Both the position numbers and the translations under genes were made by a program. A DNA stretch of 64,000 bases from JAXGRD01 sp040766105 (lineage in GTDB: Bacteria > Bacillota > Clostridia > Peptostreptococcales > Anaerovoracaceae): contig JAXGRD010000004.1 of NCBI GenBank assembly GCA_040766105.1, positions 186,001 through 250,000 on the forward strand, in the 5' to 3' direction. Every line of letters begins with the position of its first letter. Position 1 is the first letter of the stretch. The notes under the pieces are model-generated. The model had not been told where the DNA came from. It saw nothing but the letters and a program-made list of their open reading frames with translations, and did no database searches. This document shows positions 44,801 to 51,832 of the stretch, in pieces.

Positions 44801-45532
44801 GGTCTTGTCGGCAAACAAAAATGTAATCAGCTTCTTCCCTGACTTTATCTTTCTCTCTTCGATGCGGAAGATTTCTCCTTCCACGACGACGGCTTCTCCT
44901 GCCTCCCTCACCTCAGACATGGGCATTGGCGCTACGTTGATAGGTCTTCCCAGCAGTCTTTTTCCGGTGATTGCTTTTTGGGGAGAAGAGACCTTCTTTG
45001 TGGTAGCAACTTTTGCCACGGGGGCCTGTTCCAAGGATTCCTTTACTTCCTCAATGGTTCTCCGGTAGTCCTCTTCATGGTTGACAAAAACCACCTCCCT
45101 GCAAATGCCGAAGTTCTCTTCCAACATTGCGGAAAAACGCGCAGCAGTCTTGTCGTTGAGCACCTCTGCACCCTTTTCTCCCAGAACAAACACGACTAAC
45201 TTTCCGTCTTCCAACAAGTATCCGTTCCGCTTGATTCCCTTGGCAAAGGCACCGCATTTCTTGTCCGCACCGGCGATGACATAGTCCATGAAAGTATCAA
45301 TGATTTCCTCTTCACTTTGCGCCAGATGCTCATATTTGAAATGAAATCGCACCTTTCTAATCCCCGGAATGGCCTCCATGAGGGCACCCTTGGACTTTAA
45401 CAGACCGTCGTAGGGAATAACAAAGTTCAAACGCGTCTCTAAGAACAGGGTTCCCGATCTCTCCTCTAAAGATGCTTTCGTAATCTCATATGCATATTTT
45501 TCTTCTAAAAACGAATCAAATATATTCTTCAT
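41867..45532 (-). CDS. polC: PolC-type DNA polymerase III alpha subunit lacking the exonuclease domain
   Basis: This 1221-residue replicase is about 200 residues shorter than typical PolC. An N-terminal domain, an OB domain (about 210-300) and the PHP domain start (VELHAHTKMSSMDG near 310) are present. The polymerase core has a zinc-binding CPTCKYLEWG...CPQCG, the catalytic PDIDLNF, and the later RAHAVAYVMMSYR. Normally a DnaQ-like 3'-5' exonuclease is inserted in the PHP domain after YGLEGYLLDD; here only about 15 residues separate this from YHIILLAQN. No frameshift is visible, so the loss looks clean. Proofreading would have to come from another protein. The gene follows ispG by 9 bases. 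Confidence 0.95.
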   Translation of the reverse strand: MKNIFDSFLEEKYAYEITKASLEERSGTLFLETRLNFVIPYDGLLKSKGALMEAIPGIRKVRFHFKYEHLAQSEEEIIDTFMDYVIAGADKKCGAFAKGIKRNGYLLEDGKLVVFVLGEKGAEVLNDKTAARFSAMLEENFGICREVVFVNHEEDYRRTIEEVKESLEQAPVAKVATTKKVSSPQKAITGKRLLGRPINVAPMPMSEVREAGEAVVVEGEIFRIEERKIKSGKKLITFLFADKTTSLCGKFFMSEEKWLSLKDVLQEGTVVLVRGNVEWDSFSNSLVLMAKDMEKGELEQREDNAPVKRVELHAHTKMSSMDGLNEITNLVKQAERWGQEAIAITDHGGVQAFPAAASAAAKGGDKIKIIYGLEGYLLDDKDCIGEDGSIDYKKKPTYHIILLAQNQEGLKNLYKLVSLSHLEYFYKRPRIPRSVLEAHREGLIIGSACEAGEVFRTVTSGGTMEELSQVASFYDYLEIQPLANNHFMIQRGIARDEEQLKDFNRKVLEVADLLGKPVVATCDAHYSSPEDAIYRNILMAGQGYDDVGGSQGLYLRTTEEMLAEFDYLSDDVARQVVIDNPTMIAGKIEKMKPVPSGKFPPMIPNSEETLRETCEKNAAEKYGDPLPERIRERLDKELDSIIGNGYAVMYVSAKMLVDKSMEDGFLVGSRGSVGSSFAATMSGITEVNPLPPHYICPTCKYLEWGDEAEYDCGVDMPEKACPQCGTILDQEGFSIPFETFLGFKGDKQPDIDLNFAGEYQATAHKYVDEIFGAKNVYKAGTIGTIASKTAFGFVKKYFEGIGQTVNRYEVERLTVGCAGVRRTTGQHPGGIIIVPQDHDIHEFCPIQRPANDMKSDIVTTHFDYRSIEENLLKLDILGHDVPSMIRQLQDITGVDPQKVPLKDERVTGIFNGIDGLSILDEDYKYTDGSYGIPEFGTRFVRQMLNETKPSRFADLVRISGFSHGTDVWLNNAQEFIRSGEATIGEAISTRDDIMNYLILKGLPPIDAFNIMEKVRRGRGVTEEQEALMVENDVPQWYIESCKRISYMFPRAHAVAYVMMSYRIAYYKVYHPVAFYAVYLTTKIMDFNWDVICKGSKAILERIGSIEQKGPDATKKEQDEVVVLEVVYEMYARGYAFLPPDLALSKAMQFTVSDGKIRVPFCALAGVGETVGRAMEAEGSERPFETVEDLQNRTKINKTALESLRSSGLLEGLPESDQMQLF

Positions 45533-45541
45533 TTTGTCTTT

Positions 45542-46603
45542 CTATAATTCCTCTACCAGTTTGATCAACTCGCCAATGATATCTTTCTCTTCCACGGTTT
45601 TGACCGATTTTCCCTTGGCAAAGAGAACACCCTTTCCTTTTCCGCAGGCGACTCCCGCGTCGGCTCCCGCCGCTTCACCCGGTCCGTTTACCTCGCAACC
45701 CATGACAGCTATGGTGATACCGGGAAGACCCAACATTTCCCTCTTCTTCCCTAGGGGAATCAACTCCTTTTCAATCTTTCCCGCAATGGATTCCAAATCC
45801 ACTCCCGTCCTTCCGCAGGTGGGACAAGAAACGAAGTTAATTGCCTCTTTTCGCAGTCCTACAGTGGCAAGAATTTTTCTTCCCACCAGAACCTCTTCCA
45901 CGGGATCTCCCGTCAGGGAAACCCGCAAGGTGTCGCCCACCCCTGCCAGAAGGAGGGCTCCGATGCCAACAGCTGACTTGATTTTGCCCCATTCAGGAGT
46001 GCCTGCCTCCGTTACACCTATGTGAAGAGGGTAGTCTGTTTTCTCCGCAATGGACAAATAGGCTCGGTGATTCATGGGTACATGGGAAGATTTCAGAGAC
46101 AAAACCATATCTCCGAAGTCCATTTCTTCCAACAAGGCAACATTTCGCAGGGCACTTTCCACCAGCCCCTCTGCAGTGGCTCCGCCGTACTTCTCCAAAA
46201 TATCCTTTTCCAAGGAACCGGCATTGACACCGATTCGGATGGGGATTTTTCTCTCTTTTGCAGCTGCAACTATGGCCTCTACCCGATCTCTGGAGCCAAT
46301 ATTTCCGGGATTGATCCGTACTTTGTCGGCCCCCAACTCTATGGCCCTTACCGCAAGGCGATAATCGAAGTGAATATCTGCAATTAAAGGAAGAGATACT
46401 CTCTTGCGAATCTCTCCAAAGGCCTCCGCCCCTTCCATGTGGGGAACAGCAAGGCGAACCAAGTCGCAACCCACCGCTTCTAATTCTTTTATCTGTCTGA
46501 CCGCTGCTTCCACATCCGTCGTTTCCACGTTGAGCATGGACTGGATGGAAATGGGTGCACCGCCACCTATGGGAACACCGCCCACAATAACTTTCTTACT
46601 CAT
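45542..46603 (-). CDS. ispG: 4-hydroxy-3-methylbut-2-en-1-yl diphosphate synthase (flavodoxin)
   Basis: This 353-residue iron-sulfur enzyme carries out the penultimate step of the MEP isoprenoid pathway. Visible are SIQSMLNVETTDVEAAVRQI near residue 17, an N-terminal barrel with RINPGNIG, and the 4Fe-4S cysteines in SCPTCGRTG (near 265) and VMGCEVNGPGEA. The start at 46603 was chosen because it follows the rseP stop with GAGG upstream; a longer frame begins inside rseP. With dxr two genes upstream this is a partial MEP cluster. Confidence 0.95.
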   Translation of the reverse strand: MSKKVIVGGVPIGGGAPISIQSMLNVETTDVEAAVRQIKELEAVGCDLVRLAVPHMEGAEAFGEIRKRVSLPLIADIHFDYRLAVRAIELGADKVRINPGNIGSRDRVEAIVAAAKERKIPIRIGVNAGSLEKDILEKYGGATAEGLVESALRNVALLEEMDFGDMVLSLKSSHVPMNHRAYLSIAEKTDYPLHIGVTEAGTPEWGKIKSAVGIGALLLAGVGDTLRVSLTGDPVEEVLVGRKILATVGLRKEAINFVSCPTCGRTGVDLESIAGKIEKELIPLGKKREMLGLPGITIAVMGCEVNGPGEAAGADAGVACGKGKGVLFAKGKSVKTVEEKDIIGELIKLVEEL

Positions 46604-46610
46604 CTTTGCC

Positions 46611-47618
46611 TCATTGGAAAATAGGAACAATAAACCGAAGGATATCATTCCAGGTAACATATATCATCAAGGCAAAGAGCAGTAGCAATCCCACTGTCTG
46701 TATTTTGCCTTCCATTTCGTCGGTTATGGCTCTTCCCGTAAACTTGCGCACAATGATGAAGAGCAGTCTACCCCCATCCAAAGCCGGAAGGGGAAGCATG
46801 TTGATAATGGCCAAGTTCAAACTGATGAGGGCCATCAGGTACAGGAAGTTAATCATACCTGCCTTGCTGGTCTCGTTGACCATATATATAATCCCTACCG
46901 GTCCCGTCAACTCCTTGGTAGAGACCTGTCCCGTGAACAATTGCTTCAATATATCGTACATGCTCTTGGTCATGTTCCAGGTTGCTTTCGGTCCGTTGAC
47001 CAATGCCCCACTGACGCTCTTTTCTAAGGTAGGCGAAATTCCAATCATCTTTCGACCGTCCTGCTCCACCAGAGCAGAGGTCAATGCAACCTCGCTTCCC
47101 TTTCGCTCCACCACCAAGTCCACTTGATTTTCTGTTGTGTCTGCCACAACAGCAGACACATCGTTCCATTCCTTGATTTCTTTTCCATCGATCTTTAGGA
47201 TCTTATCTCCCTCCATGATTCCTGCCTCAATCGCAGGACTGTCCTTCACAAGGGATGCCACCGTTGTGGTGGCAGTGCCGATGTGATAAACAACGATGGT
47301 CATGAGAAGAACTGCAAGAACCAGGTTCATAAAGGAACCTGCGATGACGATAATGGTCTTCTTCCATGCCGGCTTGTTGTTAAAGGCACGACTGTCCTCC
47401 GACTCCGTATCTTCTCCCTCCATGGCACAATATCCGCCGATGGGAAGAAGGCGAAGGGAGTACTCCGTTTCACCCTTTTGAAACTTAAACAGTGCCGGAC
47501 CCATACCCAAGGCAAACTGGTTCACCTTAACACCGCTGGCTTTTGCCGCTACAAAGTGACCCAACTCATGAATAAAGATGAGTACACAGAACATGAGAAT
47601 GGCATAAATTGCTGTCAC
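46611..47618 (-). CDS. rseP: RIP metalloprotease RseP (site-2 protease)
   Basis: This 335-residue membrane zinc protease cleaves within membranes. The active site HELGH lies in the first segment (near residue 18), a PDZ domain at about 115-185 (VKDSPAIEAGIMEGDKILKI), and the second metal motif in NMLPLPALDGGRL near 275. About four transmembrane segments are seen. It overlaps dxr by 4 bases. Such proteases commonly activate anti-sigma or regulatory pathways. Confidence 0.95.
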   Translation of the reverse strand: MTAIYAILMFCVLIFIHELGHFVAAKASGVKVNQFALGMGPALFKFQKGETEYSLRLLPIGGYCAMEGEDTESEDSRAFNNKPAWKKTIIVIAGSFMNLVLAVLLMTIVVYHIGTATTTVASLVKDSPAIEAGIMEGDKILKIDGKEIKEWNDVSAVVADTTENQVDLVVERKGSEVALTSALVEQDGRKMIGISPTLEKSVSGALVNGPKATWNMTKSMYDILKQLFTGQVSTKELTGPVGIIYMVNETSKAGMINFLYLMALISLNLAIINMLPLPALDGGRLLFIIVRKFTGRAITDEMEGKIQTVGLLLLFALMIYVTWNDILRFIVPIFQ

Positions 47619-48766
47619 TTTACTCCTCCAAACAGATCGAGAGCATCTCTTCTGGCTTCCTCGTCTATTTCCAAAATATCTTCTAATTCCAAGTTAAACT
47701 TAGGTGTATGGAAGTTCAAAATTCTATCTAGACCCTTTGTGATATCCGTAAACTTGATTTTCTTTTCCAAGAATAACTTTACCAACATTTCGTTGGCACC
47801 GTTGAGAACCACAGGGTAAGAGCCTCCCTTTTCTCCTGCTTCATAGGCTAGTTGCAAGGCACGAAACTTTGTAAAATCCGCCTTTTCAAAGGTCAGGTTA
47901 GCCCCTTCCCTCAAAAAATTCAACTTTCCAAAGCTGTTGTACTCCCTATGGGGGAAGTGGAGAGCATAGGCAATGGGAATCCGCATGTCGGGAGCGCCCA
48001 TCTGGGCAATCACACTGCCGTCCTGAAATTCCACCATGGAGTGGACAATGCTTTGGGGATGTACCAGCACTTCCACCTGAGACAGGGGAACATCGAAAAG
48101 CCACTTGGCTTCAATGACTTCCAATCCCTTGTTCATTAAGGTTGCGGAGTCTACTGTAATCTTCTTTCCCATCTTCCATTTGGGATGTCGCAGTGCCTGT
48201 TCCAATTTTACATGTTCCAAGGCTTCCGAAGCGTAGTTGCGAAAAGGTCCGCCGGATGCGGTGAGAAGAATCTTGTTTAGGCTTCCCTTGTCCTCCCCTT
48301 GTAGACATTGAAAAATGGCACTGTGCTCACTGTCCAAGGGAAGAATTTGAACACCCTTTTCCCCTGCAGCCTTTGAAACCAAATCACCCCCTGCAACTAA
48401 AGTCTCCTTATTCGCAAGGGCAACATCTTTTCCCGATGCAATGGCAGCCATAGTAGGTGCCAGGCCTCTGATTCCTACAAGTCCGTTGACAACCAAGTCG
48501 CCGGAACCCTTGACCACTTGAATCAGCCCGTCTTCTCCCCACAGAACCTCTGTCTTGGTGAAACGCTTCTGCAGTTCCCGAGCATCTTTCTCTTCCCATA
48601 CCACACAAACCTCGGGACGAAACCTCTTGATTTGCTCCGTCATAAGGTCTATGTTGGTTCCACAGGTCAGGGCAGTTACGGAAAACCGGTCCTTGTTCTG
48701 TTCCACCACTTCCAGCGTCTGGGTGCCTATGGAGCCGGTGCTGCCAAGTAAAATTATTTTCTTCAT
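47615..48766 (-). CDS. dxr: 1-deoxy-D-xylulose-5-phosphate reductoisomerase
   Basis: This 383-residue NADPH enzyme makes 2-C-methylerythritol 4-phosphate, the first committed MEP intermediate. It begins ILLGSTGSIGTQTLEVV, with LANKETLVAGG near residue 118, ILPLDSEHSAIFQCL near 140 and a metal/substrate region HPKWKMGKKITVDSATLMNK near 205. Its length is normal. It follows cdsA by 8 bases. Confidence 0.97.
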   Translation of the reverse strand: MKKIILLGSTGSIGTQTLEVVEQNKDRFSVTALTCGTNIDLMTEQIKRFRPEVCVVWEEKDARELQKRFTKTEVLWGEDGLIQVVKGSGDLVVNGLVGIRGLAPTMAAIASGKDVALANKETLVAGGDLVSKAAGEKGVQILPLDSEHSAIFQCLQGEDKGSLNKILLTASGGPFRNYASEALEHVKLEQALRHPKWKMGKKITVDSATLMNKGLEVIEAKWLFDVPLSQVEVLVHPQSIVHSMVEFQDGSVIAQMGAPDMRIPIAYALHFPHREYNSFGKLNFLREGANLTFEKADFTKFRALQLAYEAGEKGGSYPVVLNGANEMLVKLFLEKKIKFTDITKGLDRILNFHTPKFNLELEDILEIDEEARRDALDLFGGVK

Positions 48767-48774
48767 GATTCCTC

Positions 48775-49557
48775 CTAAAGGATAACTAATTCTATATAAT
48801 AGTACACCATGGGTGCTGTGAAGAGGACACTGTCAAATCGGTCCAGAATCCCACCATGGCCGGGAATGAGATTCCCGTAATCTTTAATTTCCATTTTTCT
48901 TTTAAATGCGGACGCCGTCAAGTCTCCAAGCTGGGAGACGATACCGCCAAGGGCTCCGATGATAAGGCAGTGCATCCAATAATCGTGTGCAAAGAAATAT
49001 CCGAAAGCACCACAGATAATGACGCTTCCCAATATACCGCCCACGGAACCTTCAATGGTCTTTTTCGGGCTGATATTCGGGCAAAGCTTATGCTTCCCAA
49101 TGGCCATTCCCGTAAAGTATGCCATAATATCCGTTCCAAAGGCGGAAAAAACGATGAGCCAAACCAGGATTCCCGTATCCCCCGTTGCCTCTGTGCGCAT
49201 GACATGAAAGGAGAAGAAGACCACGTAGAAAATACCGGTAATCGTAGCCATGGCATCTTCCGGCTTGCGCTCCTTTATGTTGAACAGGTAGAGAAGGCTA
49301 GCGAGCACGGAAAGAAACAGCCACAAAAGATACCATTCCTCCTTGCCTCCCAGGAAATAAATGGCGTAGAGCATAATTGCCGAGGCGAGAGCGATGGGAT
49401 AGCAAGGATGTATCCCCATATTTCGAAATCCCTTATAAAATTCATAGACTCCCATTGCACCGATGAGAAAGCTTGCCAGTGCCAATACCCAACCGCCAAA
49501 GTAGAATACGATTAAAAATGGGACCATGATTAATCCTGATAATACTCTCGTCTTCAT
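48775..49557 (-). CDS. cdsA: Phosphatidate cytidylyltransferase
   Basis: This 260-residue integral membrane enzyme makes CDP-diacylglycerol for phospholipid synthesis. It has about seven hydrophobic segments and the C-terminal signature SQLGDLTASAFKRKMEIKDY followed by PGHGGILDRFDS. The start at 49557, with GGAGG 8 bases before it, falls just after the uppS stop; a longer frame lies within uppS and is rejected. Confidence 0.95.
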   Translation of the reverse strand: MKTRVLSGLIMVPFLIVFYFGGWVLALASFLIGAMGVYEFYKGFRNMGIHPCYPIALASAIMLYAIYFLGGKEEWYLLWLFLSVLASLLYLFNIKERKPEDAMATITGIFYVVFFSFHVMRTEATGDTGILVWLIVFSAFGTDIMAYFTGMAIGKHKLCPNISPKKTIEGSVGGILGSVIICGAFGYFFAHDYWMHCLIIGALGGIVSQLGDLTASAFKRKMEIKDYGNLIPGHGGILDRFDSVLFTAPMVYYYIELVIL

Positions 49558-49558
49558 A

Positions 49559-50275
49559 CTATCTTCCTCCGAATCGCCTGTCTCGTTCATAGTATTTTTC
49601 CAAGTCTTTTTCAAACTCCTCCGGTGTGTAATCCGGCCACAAAACATCATTAAAGACAACTTCACTATAGGCCAGTTGCCACAGGAGGAAGTTGGAGAAT
49701 CGCTGTTCCCCACTGGTTCTTATGAGAAGATCAGGATCCGGAATCCCGCCTTCTCCCGTATATAGGTTTGCAGTAATAATTTTCTCGTCAACCTCTTCAG
49801 GGAGGAATCTTCCAGCTTTGATTTCTTCCCCAATGGCGCGAACGCTTCGAACCATCTCGCTTCTGCTGCCGTAATTCAATGCAATATTAAACTGCATACC
49901 GTCATTCTTTTCTGTGGTGCTGAGGGACTTTTCTAAGCGCTCCACCGCCTTCTCCGGCAGTTCTTTGTAGTCACCCAAAATGCAGACCTTAACATTGTTC
50001 TCGTTTAATTCAGCCAGTTCGCTGTCCACATACTGAATCAATAACTTAAAAATACCGTCCACTTCTTCCTTTGAGCGTTTCCAGTTCTCTGTAGAAAATG
50101 CGTAAACGGTTAGATATTTTATACCCAGTGTCGATGCTCTCTTGACGATCTGTTTCATCGCCTTCATTCCTGCATTGTGTCCCATGACCCGCGGCAGTTT
50201 TCTTTTTTTGGCCCACCGCCCGTTGCCATCCATTATGATGGCAACGTGGGCAGGAACATTTCTGTTTTCTTGCAT
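49559..50275 (-). CDS. uppS: Isoprenyl (undecaprenyl) diphosphate synthase
   Basis: This 238-residue cis-prenyltransferase makes the lipid carrier for the cell wall. It opens with HVAIIMDGNGRWAKKR (catalytic Asp near residue 17), then STENWKRS, and ends with the substrate motif DLLIRTSGEQRFSNFLLWQ...YSEV. It lies between frr and cdsA in the common Gram-positive order. Confidence 0.97.
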   Translation of the reverse strand: MQENRNVPAHVAIIMDGNGRWAKKRKLPRVMGHNAGMKAMKQIVKRASTLGIKYLTVYAFSTENWKRSKEEVDGIFKLLIQYVDSELAELNENNVKVCILGDYKELPEKAVERLEKSLSTTEKNDGMQFNIALNYGSRSEMVRSVRAIGEEIKAGRFLPEEVDEKIITANLYTGEGGIPDPDLLIRTSGEQRFSNFLLWQLAYSEVVFNDVLWPDYTPEEFEKDLEKYYERDRRFGGR

Positions 50276-50280
50276 CTATA

Positions 50281-50838
50281 TTATACTTCCATGATTTCCT
50301 TATCTTTTGCTGCGATGATTTCATCAATGTCCTTGATTGCTTGGTCTACAGACTTCTGAACATCGTCCATATCTTCTCTTACATCATCCTCAGTCAACTC
50401 GCCGGCCTTTTCTTCTTTCTTGATTTCATCGTTGGCATGTCTTCTCAAGTTACGAACTGACACCTTTGCCTCTTCACCGATGGCTTTCACCTGCTTGGTC
50501 AGTTCCTTTCTTCTTTCCTCTGTAACTTGAGGAATGGCTAGGCGAACCACCTTACCGTCGTTGGTCGGGTTGATTCCCAAGTTTGCTGCCTGCACGGCAT
50601 GCTCGATTTCCTTTACCGCTTTCGGGTCGAAGGGTGAAATCATAATGGTTCTGGGGTCGGGGCAAGAGATATTGGCAAGTTGCTTCAACGGAGTTGGTGT
50701 TCCGTAGTAGTTCACTTCCACTCTGTCAAGCAATGCGGGGTTTGCCCTTCCTGCTCTCACGGAGTTCAGCTCTGCCCTAAGGCTTTCCAAACTTTTTTCG
50801 ATTTTCTCTTCGAGAATCGCCTGTATCTTGTCACTCAT
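50281..50838 (-). CDS. frr: Ribosome recycling factor
   Basis: This 185-residue protein is of exact family length, with SLRAELNSVRAGRANPALLD near residue 20 and VRNLRRHANDEIKKEEK near 130. It splits post-termination ribosomes with EF-G. The start at 50838 has AGGAGG at 7 bases; an ATG two codons earlier is too close. It follows pyrH by 11 bases. Confidence 0.96.
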   Translation of the reverse strand: MSDKIQAILEEKIEKSLESLRAELNSVRAGRANPALLDRVEVNYYGTPTPLKQLANISCPDPRTIMISPFDPKAVKEIEHAVQAANLGINPTNDGKVVRLAIPQVTEERRKELTKQVKAIGEEAKVSVRNLRRHANDEIKKEEKAGELTEDDVREDMDDVQKSVDQAIKDIDEIIAAKDKEIMEV

Positions 50839-50849
50839 GTCCATACCTC

Positions 50850-51554
50850 CTACGTAATAATAGTTCCTATTTCCTCGCCGCATACGGCTTTCATAACATT
50901 TCCATCTTCCGAAATTCCAAAGACGTGAATCACCGTGTTGTTATCCCTACAAAGAGATGCAGCCGTGGAATCCATCACCTTTAGATCCTTCTCCAGCACC
51001 TCCCAATGGGTCAATGTTTCATATCTCTCGGCATTCGGATTCTGCTCCGGATCGTCGGAATAAACGGCATCGATTTTCTTGGCCAAAAGAATCACATCTG
51101 CATCCACCTCAACAGCCCTCAGTGCAGCAGCTGTATCTGTTGAGAAGAAGGGGTTTCCCGTTCCTGCTCCAAATATAACCACCTTCCCGCTATCCAAATG
51201 ATGAACCGCTTTTCGTCGAATATATGGCTCTGCAACTTCTTTCATCTCGATTGCCGTCTGCACCCTAGTGGGTATACCATATGCTTCGAAAGCATCTTGC
51301 AATGCCATGGCATTCATCACCGTTGCCAACATTCCGATATAATCTGCTGTTGCCCGGTCCATCCTTTTGTTGGTCCTTCCTCTCCAGAAGTTTCCGCCAC
51401 CGACAACGATTGCAACTTGCACTCCCAGATCGTAGACTTCCTTCACTTGCTTGGCGATGTTTCCAAGGATGCTCTCATTGATTCCGAATTTTTGTTCTCC
51501 GGCCAATGCTTCCCCGCTGATTTTTAGTACCACTCGTTTGTATTTGGGCTCCAT
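50850..51554 (-). CDS. pyrH: Uridylate kinase
   Basis: This 234-residue bacterial UMP kinase makes UDP. Visible are RVVLKISGEALAG, VAIVVGGGNFWRG near residue 50, the FGAGTGNPFFSTDTAA loop near 128 and KKIDAVYSDDP near 160. It starts the pyrH-frr-uppS-cdsA-dxr-rseP-ispG-polC series. Unusually, the secreted peptidase gene separates it from tsf. Confidence 0.97.
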   Translation of the reverse strand: MEPKYKRVVLKISGEALAGEQKFGINESILGNIAKQVKEVYDLGVQVAIVVGGGNFWRGRTNKRMDRATADYIGMLATVMNAMALQDAFEAYGIPTRVQTAIEMKEVAEPYIRRKAVHHLDSGKVVIFGAGTGNPFFSTDTAAALRAVEVDADVILLAKKIDAVYSDDPEQNPNAERYETLTHWEVLEKDLKVMDSTAASLCRDNNTVIHVFGISEDGNVMKAVCGEEIGTIIT

Positions 51555-51640
51555 ACACTTCTCCTTTGTACCGAAAACAATTATCTGTCATATTATATCA
51601 TAAATAACCATGGGGGTATAGCAAATTGCACTTGCAAAGA

Positions 51641-51664
51641 AACGGTCTCCATCTGGAAACCGCT
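51641..51664 (-). terminator. Terminator of the 41-residue protein gene
   Basis: AGCGGTTTCC and GGAGACCGTT form a 10-base-pair stem with wobbles and a 4-base loop, followed by TCTTTG on the minus strand. It lies 25 bases after the small gene. Confidence 0.6.
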
Positions 51665-51688
51665 TCATCTTACCTGTGTATTTTTGTA

Positions 51689-51814
51689 TTAGTGGTTGCG
51701 AAGATACTTGATCAATAGCCAGACCAACCATAGTCCACCCGTTAAAATTGTTAAGATTAAATCGATAAATAGACCGAAACAACCTCTCTTCTTTCCGTTA
51801 TTCTGTGTACTCAT
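51689..51814 (-). CDS. 41-residue single-pass membrane protein
   Basis: A complete small frame: ATG at 51814 with AAAGGA upstream and a hairpin downstream. The product has a charged N-terminus (STQNNGKKRG), one hydrophobic helix (about residues 14-34, including LTILTGGLWLVWLLI) and ends KYLRNH. The TGGLWLVW core recalls small membrane proteins often found near transport or phage-immunity genes. No function can be given. It follows the secreted peptidase gene by 18 bases and may be cotranscribed with it. Confidence 0.7.
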   Translation of the reverse strand: MSTQNNGKKRGCFGLFIDLILTILTGGLWLVWLLIKYLRNH

Positions 51815-51832
51815 TTTGTAATCCTTTCCCCG

